Part shown: positions 57,850 through 64,000 of the stretch, one piece after another | How the letters are laid out: every line of letters begins with the position of its first letter | Numbering within the stretch: the first letter of the stretch is position 1 | Assembly: GCA_038924905.1 (NCBI GenBank) | Contig: JBCKUK010000003.1 | Location: 1 to 64,000, forward strand | Reading direction: 5' to 3' | Origin: JBCKUK01 sp038924905 | Lineage (GTDB): Bacteria > Pseudomonadota > Gammaproteobacteria > Burkholderiales > Methylophilaceae | DNA length: 64,000 nt | Notes under the pieces: generated by a model | The model's database searches: none | What the model was told of the DNA's origin: nothing | Seen by the model: only the letters and a program-made list of their open reading frames with translations | Made by a program: the position numbers and the translations under genes

Positions 57850-59109
57850 ATGGCTGCTACACTTACTACAGTATTTATTGCACTACTTGTTCTTACTACC
57901 GCCACCCGCGTCTGGCTTGGGCGTCGCCATGTAAGCTACATGCAATCTCATCGCGGCCAAGTGCCTGTTGCCTTCAATAAGAGCATCAGCCTGGATGCGC
58001 ACCAAAAAGCTGCGGACTATTCATCTGCCAAGACCCGGCTTGTTATCGCAGAAGCCTTTGTACAAGCCTTACTGTTAGCACTATTCACCATTGGCGGCGG
58101 CTTGCAGTGGCTGGACACCGCATGGCGCGGAATCATGCCGGATCAGGAAATGCTGCGTGGCGCTTTAGTGATATTAAGTGCGCTAGTCATTAGCGGCTTG
58201 GTCGATTTGCCTTTTGAGTATTACAAATCGTTCGTCGTGGATGAGCGCTTTGGCTTCAACAAAATGACACTCGTCACGTTTTTTACCGATTTGCTCAAGC
58301 ACAGCGCCTTAGGGGTCGCATTCGGCGCGCCTATTTTGTTCGCCGCCCTTTGGCTGATGCAAAGCGCAGGGGAATACTGGTGGCTTTATTTGTGGGCGGT
58401 CTGGGGTGTATTTAATTTGCTGATGCTGGCGATTTATCCAACTTTTATTGCGCCGCTATTCAACAAATTTTCGCCATTAACTGACGAAACGCTCAAAACG
58501 CGCATCGAAGCACTGTTGGCTAAATGTGGCTTTAAATCGCAGGGCCTGTTCGTCATGAATGGCTCTCTGCGCAGCAGTCACGGCAATGCTTATTTCACCG
58601 GCTTTGGCTCCAGCAAGCGCGTGGTGTTTTTTGACACCCTGCTTGAGCGTCTGGGTGTGGATGAAATCGAGGCAGTATTGGCGCACGAACTTGGCCACTT
58701 TAAACATCATCACGTCATCAAACGTATTGCACTGATGTTCTTTGTGAGCTTTTTAGGTCTGGCTTTACTTGGCTGGCTCAAGCAACAAGTATGGTTTTAC
58801 AACGGGCTTGGCGTAACTGAGACAAGTGACTATATGGCGCTGCTATTATTCCTGTTGGTTAGCCCGGTGTTTCTATTCATGCTGCGTCCATTGATGGCGA
58901 AATATTCACGCAAAAATGAATTTGAAGCCGATGAATATGCAGCCAAACATGCTGATGCGCGACATTTAGTAGAAGCGCTGGGGAAGCTTTACCGAGACAA
59001 TGCATCAACACTTACGCCAGATCCGCTGCATTCAGCGTTTTATGATTCGCATCCGCCAGCCAGCATTCGCGTCTCTAAACTTGCTAAGTTTAGCACTGGT
59101 AATAATTAA
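57850..59109 (+). CDS. M48 (Ste24/CAAX protease 1-like) membrane metalloprotease
   Basis: 419 residues. The N-terminal M48_N region with several membrane helices (FEYYKSFVVDERFGFNKMTLVTFFTDLLK is diagnostic) precedes the peptidase domain: FIAPLFNKFSPL, HGNAYFTGFGSSKRVVFFDTLLERL, zinc motif VLAHELGHFKHHH and the distal ligand in RKNEFEADEYAAKHA. It is close to Ste24/ZMPSTE24 in layout. Bacteria have no prenylated CAAX proteins, so its role is probably membrane-protein quality control. A cytochrome c gene and rsgA follow on the same strand, as in many betaproteobacteria. Confidence 0.93.
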   Translation: MAATLTTVFIALLVLTTATRVWLGRRHVSYMQSHRGQVPVAFNKSISLDAHQKAADYSSAKTRLVIAEAFVQALLLALFTIGGGLQWLDTAWRGIMPDQEMLRGALVILSALVISGLVDLPFEYYKSFVVDERFGFNKMTLVTFFTDLLKHSALGVAFGAPILFAALWLMQSAGEYWWLYLWAVWGVFNLLMLAIYPTFIAPLFNKFSPLTDETLKTRIEALLAKCGFKSQGLFVMNGSLRSSHGNAYFTGFGSSKRVVFFDTLLERLGVDEIEAVLAHELGHFKHHHVIKRIALMFFVSFLGLALLGWLKQQVWFYNGLGVTETSDYMALLLFLLVSPVFLFMLRPLMAKYSRKNEFEADEYAAKHADARHLVEALGKLYRDNASTLTPDPLHSAFYDSHPPASIRVSKLAKFSTGNN

Positions 59110-59139
59110 TCTAAAACATTAAATATAGTAGATATCATA

Positions 59140-59448
59140 TTGAAATTAATATATTTTATAATTATATTTATTTACGCAAGCCTTGCTCAGGCCGACCCGT
59201 TTGCCCAAGGCAATGCAACCATTGGCAAGGCCATGGTTGAGAAAAACTGCATTGCCTGTCACGCCTCTAAATTCGGTGGTGATGGTTCGGCAATTTATAC
59301 GCGCGATTATCGCAAAGTAAAAACATCAGCAGGCCTGTTGGCGCAAATCCGCAATTGCAACACCATGCTTGGCTTAAAGTGGTTTGAGGATGAAGAGCTG
59401 CATGTGGCGAACTATCTCAATAAGACTTACTACAAGTTTGAAAAGTAG
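59140..59448 (+). CDS. Small exported cytochrome c
   Basis: 102 residues from TTG 59140 (MKLIYFIIIFIYASLAQADP), with cleavage expected after AQA. The heme c site is CIACH (MVEKNCIACHASKFGGDGSAIYTR). The conserved end, SAGLLAQIRNCNTMLGLKWFEDEELHVANYLNKTYYKF, is characteristic of a small betaproteobacterial family found between the Ste24-like gene and rsgA; M in NTMLGLKW may be the second heme ligand. It carries electrons in the periplasm with an unknown partner. The only upstream start choices are non-ATG. Confidence 0.85.
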   Translation: MKLIYFIIIFIYASLAQADPFAQGNATIGKAMVEKNCIACHASKFGGDGSAIYTRDYRKVKTSAGLLAQIRNCNTMLGLKWFEDEELHVANYLNKTYYKFEK

Positions 59449-59452
59449 CTAA

Positions 59453-60328
59453 TTGGCCGTTACATCCCCGTTACAAGGTCTTGTCGTTGCCGCGTATGGC
59501 AAGCGCTATGGGGTCGAGTTAAGTGATGGGCGTCAAATCAGCTGTGTCACCCGTGGCAAAAAGAATGATCTCGCTTGTGGCGACCGCGTGGAAATCCAGC
59601 TCACAGATACCAGCGAAGGCGTTGTAGAGAAATTTCTGCCGCGCACCAACCTGCTCTACCGCAGCAACGCTTATCGCAGCAAGATGCTGGCGGCCAATGT
59701 CACACAAGTGATTATCGTGCTTGCCACGACCCCCAGTTTTTATGAAGCATTGCTCAATCGCTGCCTGATTGCGGCGGAAGCTGCGGGCATTCGCGCCCTT
59801 ATTGTGCTTAACAAGTGCGACATTGGCGACAATACCGATGCGCTTGCGCGACTTAAGTGCTACACAGATTTGGGTTACCAAGTGCAGCCACTATCCGCCA
59901 AGCAGGACATCGCCCCATTAAGGCAATGGCTGCGAGGCCAAATCAGCGTGCTTGTTGGGCAATCAGGCATGGGCAAATCGACCATTGTCAATGCCTTGTT
60001 GCCAGATTTAAGCATACGCACACGGGAGGTTTCTGAAGTCCTGGATAGCGGCAAGCACACCACCACAGCTGCGCATCTTTACCATCTGGATTGCAGCAGC
60101 CAGTTGATTGACTCCCCCGGCTTACAAGAGTTTGGCCTTAACCATTTAAGCATTGAACAATTGGAGCATGCCTTTGTGGAGTTTCTCCCCTATTTGGGCA
60201 AATGCCGCTTTCAAAATTGCCGTCACCTGAAAGAGCCCGATTGTGCGATCAGCCAGGCAGTAGTGGATGGCAAAGTATCCAGCGAACGGTTAGCCTATTA
60301 TCAAGACCTCTTAAGGGAAGTATCTTGA
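59453..60328 (+). CDS. rsgA: Ribosome small-subunit-dependent GTPase RsgA
   Basis: 291 residues. An N-terminal OB fold (LQGLVVAAYGKRYGVELSDGRQISCVTRGKK) is followed by a circularly permuted GTPase: G4 NKCD comes before G1 GQSGMGKSTIVN, then G3 DSPGLQEFG, and a C-terminal zinc site (CRFQNCRHLKEPDCA, with His). It checks 30S subunit maturation. The start is TTG at 59453, 4 bases after the cytochrome c stop. The stop overlaps the next gene's TTG (TTGA). Confidence 0.96.
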   Translation: MAVTSPLQGLVVAAYGKRYGVELSDGRQISCVTRGKKNDLACGDRVEIQLTDTSEGVVEKFLPRTNLLYRSNAYRSKMLAANVTQVIIVLATTPSFYEALLNRCLIAAEAAGIRALIVLNKCDIGDNTDALARLKCYTDLGYQVQPLSAKQDIAPLRQWLRGQISVLVGQSGMGKSTIVNALLPDLSIRTREVSEVLDSGKHTTTAAHLYHLDCSSQLIDSPGLQEFGLNHLSIEQLEHAFVEFLPYLGKCRFQNCRHLKEPDCAISQAVVDGKVSSERLAYYQDLLREVS

Positions 60329-61248
60329 ACAATACTGCGTTTATTTCACATCCTGATACCTTGCTGCACGTAATGGATGGCTCCCATCCGGAATCCCCCG
60401 CCCGTATCACTGCAATCATCAACGCGCTTAAATCCAGCGGCACTTACGCAAAATTGCAGGTGCATGAAGCCCCTCTCGCCACCGATGAAGAGTTGCAGCG
60501 CGTGCATAGCCAGCAATACATTCAATATATTCGTAGTGTTGCACCTAAAGCTGGCTTGGTCAGGCTAGACCCTGATACCGCCATGGGCCCTGTGTCGCTT
60601 TCGGCTGCCCTGCATGCCTCTGGAGCAGTCATTTTAGCCACCGATTTAGTCATGACAGGCAAGGCAGATAATGCTTTTTGCTGCGTGCGGCCGCCTGGTC
60701 ACCATGCAGGTAAAGAGAGCGCCGCCGGCTTTTGCATTTTCAACCATATTGCAGTCGGCGTGGCGCATGCAATCGCTCGCCACGGCATTGAGCGCGCCGC
60801 GATTATTGATTTTGATGTGCACCACGGCAATGGCACCGAGGATATTTTCAAAGACAACCCGCGGGTAATGCTCTGCTCCACGTTTCAGCACCCATTTTAC
60901 CCAGGCTCAGGCGCAGACACTCGCACCGATCGCATGATCAATGTGCCCTTAGCCGCCGGCACCGATGGCAAGGGCTTTCGCAAGGCGGTAGAAGAACAAT
61001 TCGCCCCGGCCCTCGCCCGCTTTAAGCCACAAATGGTGTTTGTATCCGCAGGCTTTGATGCCCACGTAGATGACCCCTTGGCGCAGCTAGGCCTGGTAAA
61101 AGATGATTACATCTGGGTGACTGAATTCATCAAGGATGTCGCAAGTAAGCATGCTAAAGGCCACATCGTTTCAACGCTGGAAGGCGGTTACCAGCTCACG
61201 GCATTGGCGGAATGCGCCACCGCCCACATCCACACACTCGCCAGCTAA
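60325..61248 (+). CDS. Class II histone deacetylase-family deacetylase
   Basis: 307 residues from TTG 60325, which overlaps the rsgA stop (TTGA) and has AAGGGAAG upstream; MNNTAFISHPDTLLHVMDGSHPESPAR is the family start. It has active-site RPPGHHAG (His pair), zinc ligands in DFDVHHGNGTEDIF, the Asp in SAGFDAHVDDPL, and GGY in LEGGYQL. Bacterial members remove acetyl groups from polyamines, small molecules or proteins. I cannot tell the substrate. It is probably co-transcribed with rsgA. Confidence 0.9.
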   Translation: MNNTAFISHPDTLLHVMDGSHPESPARITAIINALKSSGTYAKLQVHEAPLATDEELQRVHSQQYIQYIRSVAPKAGLVRLDPDTAMGPVSLSAALHASGAVILATDLVMTGKADNAFCCVRPPGHHAGKESAAGFCIFNHIAVGVAHAIARHGIERAAIIDFDVHHGNGTEDIFKDNPRVMLCSTFQHPFYPGSGADTRTDRMINVPLAAGTDGKGFRKAVEEQFAPALARFKPQMVFVSAGFDAHVDDPLAQLGLVKDDYIWVTEFIKDVASKHAKGHIVSTLEGGYQLTALAECATAHIHTLAS

Positions 61249-61394
61249 CCTACTGCGCTTTAAAATACTGCGTTGCGCGGTGCTCGTAATCCTCATTTAC
61301 ACCACGTAAACTCCGGCTCCTGCGCGCTATGCGCCTTGTCTTTGAATCGCTCGTAACGGTTAGGCAAAGGCATGATGCTGTTATAATTAAGGTC

Positions 61395-61835
61395 ATGCAA
61401 ATCACCACCCGCCTTGAATTCGATGCCGGCCATCGCATCCCTTCCCATAAAAGCCAATGCCGCAACCTGCACGGCCATCGCTACGCCATTGAAATCACGC
61501 TGTCGGGCGACATCATCCAAAAAGAAGGTGTCTCAGAAAACGGCATGGTGATAGATTTCTCCGACGTAAAAGCGATTGCACGCAAAGCAGTCGTGGATGT
61601 TTGGGATCATGCTTTTTTGGTTTACAAAGGTGACACCAAAGTGCTGACGTTTCTTGATAGCTTGCCTGACCATAAAACCGTAGTGATGAATACCGTGCCA
61701 ACCGCAGAAAATATGGCTGCCGAGGCTTTCAGGATTTTACAGGCAGAGTACCGCGACACCTATGGCAATTACCTGAAACTGGAACGCGTAAGGCTCTACG
61801 AAACACCCAATAGCTGGGCTGATGCGCTAGGCTAG
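61395..61835 (+). CDS. queD: 6-carboxy-5,6,7,8-tetrahydropterin synthase QueD
   Basis: 146 residues from ATG 61395 (MQITTRLEFDAGHRIPSHKSQC), chosen because the zinc motif starts here; a longer frame adds 22 residues without homology. The zinc His residues are in FDAGHRI and CRNLHGHRY, the catalytic Cys is in QCRNLHGH, and WDHAFLVYKGD and PTAENMAAEAFRIL follow. It makes carboxytetrahydropterin, the second step to preQ0/queuosine. queF in this window acts later in the pathway. TATAAT at 61382-61387 lies only 7 bases before the ATG, so the mRNA may be leaderless. Confidence 0.92.
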   Translation: MQITTRLEFDAGHRIPSHKSQCRNLHGHRYAIEITLSGDIIQKEGVSENGMVIDFSDVKAIARKAVVDVWDHAFLVYKGDTKVLTFLDSLPDHKTVVMNTVPTAENMAAEAFRILQAEYRDTYGNYLKLERVRLYETPNSWADALG

Positions 61836-61939
61836 GTTAGAGTTGGTTGGCGCAACCGAGTAGCTCAAGCTCTTCCGGAACATTAACGCTATCGATAATT
61901 GACCCCGCCCCCATTTATTTTGATTTTGAAAATGGGAGA

Positions 61940-62080
61940 TTAAATCAGCTTGTCCCAGCATGTTCTTGGCGAAACAATAGGCAGCCCTTCAGCGGCGCCA
62001 AGCTCCAGCAACTCGGCATCGCCAGTAATAAAATAAAGGCTCTTCGCGTAAGAGTGTGGGTAAAAATGGTCATGAAATTG
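61940..62080 (-). pseudogene. C-terminal stub of a PIN-domain toxin
   Basis: On the minus strand a short frame reads SYAKSLYFITGDAELLELGA, then AEGLPIVSPRTCWDKLI and a stop (TAA at 61940-61942). (Y/F)I(V)TGDxxLLxL...GxPIVSPxxF is the typical end of VapC-like and other PIN-domain ribonuclease toxins. Upstream only ~15 more codons stay open and the first three acidic residues are missing. No antitoxin gene is nearby. It is a dead toxin-antitoxin relic in a small accessory scar. Confidence 0.6.
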
Positions 62081-62233
62081 CCTGAACGCCTTACTGAATG
62101 CTGGTTTCAGCAGATTGATACTGCTGCGGAAACTGGTATGATTTCGGGATGGCTACTTTACGCAACCACAAGCGTCTTCTCGACGCATACCGGTTCTCCG
62201 GTTTCCGTCCTGCGGACGAGGTGCGCGGCATCT

Positions 62234-62400
62234 TCGGTGATCCGATGGCGCGCGTCATCACTCTCGTGCGGCGCTCAAAAAAACAGTCTGCAAAGAATGC
62301 GGTCGAACGCACTCGGGTTGGTACGACCGCACGAGGCGGCGAGTGCGAGATTTGTCCTGCGGCAACACGCGCGTCTATCTTGATATCGAGGTTCGGCGGG
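62234..62400 (+). mobile_element. ISL3-family transposase zinc-binding N-terminal fragment
   Basis: One frame reads LKKTVCKECGRTHSGWYDRT, then RRRVRDLSCGNTRVYLDIEVRRV. This is the CxxC zinc-ribbon start of ISL3-type transposases. It ends abruptly near 62400, where spore-coat-U-like coding begins. The segment is richer in GC than its neighbours. It is a second ISL3 relic besides the one at 4569, and covers a different part of the gene. Confidence 0.6.
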
Positions 62401-62829
62401 TCCTATGCGCTGCGCGCCATGGCCAACGGCAGCCACAGGCTCAACTACAATCTCTACACCGACGCCACACGCACCGCCATGTGGGGCGGACGGCATCACG
62501 GCGTCTCGGTGGTCTGCACCAGCATCGTGACCGCCGCCGCCTACACCATCGCCCTGGGGCCGAGCACGGCAGGCAACAGCATCAGCCCGCGCTACCTGGC
62601 CAACACCAGCAATGGCGGCGCCAACATGGAGTTTAACGTCTTCACGAATTCCAACCACACGACGATCTGGGGCGACGGCACAACGGGCAGCACCATTGGC
62701 GGCAACCTCCCCACCGGCAACAGCAACCAGTCGCACACGGTTTACGGCAGGATTCCGGCGGGGCAAAACACGCTCAAGGCCGGCAGCTTCTCTGGTTCGC
62801 TGACCATGACGCTGACCTACACCCCCTAG
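62400..62829 (+). pseudogene. Spore coat U domain (SCPU) protein, 5'-truncated
   Basis: The frame reads YALRAMANGSHRLNYNLYTDATRTAMWG (end of one SCPU-like unit), then AAYTIALGPSTAGNSISPRYLANTSNGGANMEFNVFTNSNHTTIWGDG and SHTVYGRIPAGQNTLKAGSFSGSLTMTLTYTP to the stop. This is the secreted beta-sandwich domain used by CsuA/B-type chaperone-usher pili and related surface proteins. The signal peptide and start of the first unit are missing. An open frame from 62149 joins it to transposase-derived sequence, so a chimeric 226-residue protein could be made but would hardly be exported. GC is higher than in the neighbouring genes. Confidence 0.65.
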
Positions 62830-63047
62830 GAGCCCGCGCGACAGAACCTCAATGCTGCTCAGCCGCCTCGCACCCCGCCGCCCGCAACGCCGCCAGCACC
62901 TGCTAAATGTGATCGCGACCGCGGGTGTGGATTGGCAAGACCGTAAGTAAAAGTTTTATCAGCCACAAGCGTTCCCCTTATCAACCAAATCGAGAATAAA
63001 TAGGCTTAGAGTCATTAAATCCCTTAATTCGCAGGTTAGAAGCAAGG

Positions 63048-63752
63048 TTAATCAGTTTTCCACACACAGGCACCGGACTTGGCAAGGTCATCCAGGTATT
63101 CCTGATGTGCTGCTAATGCATCTGCGTCCGCTGTGAGCACTTTTAATGGATGACCGCGAACAGCAGCAGACCCGTCATCCAATACGCTGATAGTTTCCAC
63201 CAAATCCATCATCAGGCTCTCTTGGCCACGCGTCATAGCCATGTAAACTTCTGCCAGCAGCTCGGCGTCCAGCAAGGCACCGTGCAAGGTGCGCTTGGAG
63301 TTATCAATACCGAAGTGACGGCATAACGCATCCAGGCTGTTACGCTGGCCGGGGCGCATGTCTTTGGCCATTCTCAGCGTATCCACAATGCTCGCGCTCG
63401 CCTCTTCTATGTTGGCACGGTCAATTTTTCCCAGTTCAGCATTGAGAAACCCCACATCAAACGGCGCGTTATGGATAATCAACTCGCCATCACCGATAAA
63501 ATCAAGAAACTCATCGACCACATCAGCAAAACGCGGCTTATCCTGCAGAAATTCCAGCGTGATGCCGTGCACTTCCTGTGCGCCTTGGTCTATCTCGCGA
63601 TCCGGGTTCAGGTACACATGAAAATGGTTTTGTGTCACACGGCGATTAATTACCTCCACCGCGGCAATTTCAATAATGCGATGACCTTGTGCAGGCGATA
63701 GACCCGTGGTCTCTGTATCTAAAAAAATCTGTCTCAATTTAGGGAGTTCCAT
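63048..63752 (-). CDS. dnaQ: DNA polymerase III epsilon subunit (3'-5' proofreading exonuclease)
   Basis: 234 residues. DEDDh exonuclease: ExoI RQIFLDTETTGLSPAQGHRIIEIAAVE, ExoII LIIHNAPFDVGFLNAELG, and ExoIII HGALLDAELLAEVYMAMTRGQ. It ends with the clamp-binding and alpha-binding region of DnaQ (QESLMMDLVETI). It proofreads for the replicative polymerase. Its start overlaps the end of rnhA by 14 bases, and the rnhA-dnaQ pair is conserved in proteobacteria. Confidence 0.96.
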   Translation of the reverse strand: MELPKLRQIFLDTETTGLSPAQGHRIIEIAAVEVINRRVTQNHFHVYLNPDREIDQGAQEVHGITLEFLQDKPRFADVVDEFLDFIGDGELIIHNAPFDVGFLNAELGKIDRANIEEASASIVDTLRMAKDMRPGQRNSLDALCRHFGIDNSKRTLHGALLDAELLAEVYMAMTRGQESLMMDLVETISVLDDGSAAVRGHPLKVLTADADALAAHQEYLDDLAKSGACVWKTD

Positions 63753-64000
63753 TCAAAAATTCTTCAACGCCCTTGTTCGCCAAGGCATCTGCACGTTCGT
63801 TACCTGCGTGGCCAGCGTGACCTTTAACCCAAACCCATTTAATCTCATGCTGCCCAGACAAGCTATCTAGCTCTTTCCATAAATCATCATTCTTGACCGG
63901 CTTTTTGTTACTGGTACGCCATCCGCGCGCTTTCCAGCCCTCAATCCATTCGGTGATGCCTTTTTGTACATAGACTGAATCTGTATAGACTTTCACCTTG
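63739..64000 (-). CDS. rnhA: Ribonuclease HI, C-terminal part (runs off the window)
   Basis: At least 85 residues are visible, and the frame continues past the right edge. KVYTDSVYVQKGITEWIEGWKARGWRTSNKKPVKNDDLWKEL carries one catalytic Asp (in YTDS) and the basic protrusion. WVWVKGHAGHAGNERADALAN carries the His loop and the last catalytic Asp. It cuts RNA in RNA-DNA hybrids. The N-terminal metal residues (D10, E48 equivalents) lie outside the window. It is coupled to dnaQ by a 14-base overlap. Confidence 0.95.
   Translation of the reverse strand, partial: KVKVYTDSVYVQKGITEWIEGWKARGWRTSNKKPVKNDDLWKELDSLSGQHEIKWVWVKGHAGHAGNERADALANKGVEEFLNGTP

Overview
The window looks like the chromosome of a Gram-negative betaproteobacterium, most likely in the Nitrosomonadales/Methylophilales neighbourhood. 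This is inferred from gene content and order: smc-zipA-ligA, dnaX-ybaB-recR, ubiG-gph, hfq-hflX-hflK-hflC-DUF2065-hisZ-purA, rpsF-priB-rpsR-rplI with dnaB-alr-radA, and the squalene/hopanoid genes hpnC-hpnD-hpnE. The remains of a PQQ-dependent alcohol dehydrogenase and a phosphoketolase, plus an intact aldehyde dehydrogenase, hint at methylotrophic or alcohol-oxidising ancestry. No 16S rRNA is present, so the genus stays open.

Layout. 1-8 kb: a TPR/GT41 glycosyltransferase and mnmC; a PQQ dehydrogenase stub broken by IS21 and ISL3 fragments; a tRNA-Ala/tRNA-Glu operon; a rare fusion of a glycoside-hydrolase-like domain with an LPS-type kinase; queF. 8-20 kb: smc, zipA, ligA, a frameshifted cysQ, a periplasmic TPR protein, a disrupted msrP with msrQ, DoxX and a mechanosensitive-channel-like protein. 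20-23 kb: an accessory scar with palindromes, two glycosyltransferase stubs flanking a higBA toxin-antitoxin pair, and an integrase stub next to tRNA-Ser(GGA). 23-38 kb: a frameshifted nucleotide cyclase, 4.5S RNA, and housekeeping operons through gltX. 38-41.5 kb: a TolC-type stub, an M48 protease with Sel1 repeats, one orphan integron cassette between half attC sites, an odd G-rich stretch and tRNA-Ser(TGA). 41.6-47.4 kb: def, mtnP, hpnCDE, a small membrane protein, cytochrome c, and stubs of a P-type ATPase and a phosphoketolase. 47.4-64 kb: radA-alr-dnaB, an aldehyde dehydrogenase/DUF779 insertion with an FNR-type promoter, the rpsF operon, crcB, glgA, orn, a Ste24-like protease, cytochrome c, rsgA, an HDAC-like deacetylase, queD, a scar (PIN-toxin stub, ISL3 stub, spore-coat-U stub), dnaQ and a partial rnhA.

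How the genes work together. hpnCDE make squalene for hopanoids. An MTA-deaminase-like amidohydrolase and an MTA/MTI phosphorylase at two loci could form a methylthioadenosine salvage route through methylthioinosine. queD and queF are two steps of queuosine synthesis, and mnmC modifies the same class of tRNA wobble position. HflK/HflC with Hfq/HflX, two M48 proteases and Def belong to protein quality control.

The striking overall feature is decay. At least ten gene stubs sit between otherwise intact housekeeping operons, and three genes carry frameshifts that could be real or could be errors in the source assembly. I found no CRISPR array and no intact transposon. The best candidates for something new are the GH-like/kinase fusion, the orphan integron cassette and the higBA locus with its symmetric operator.
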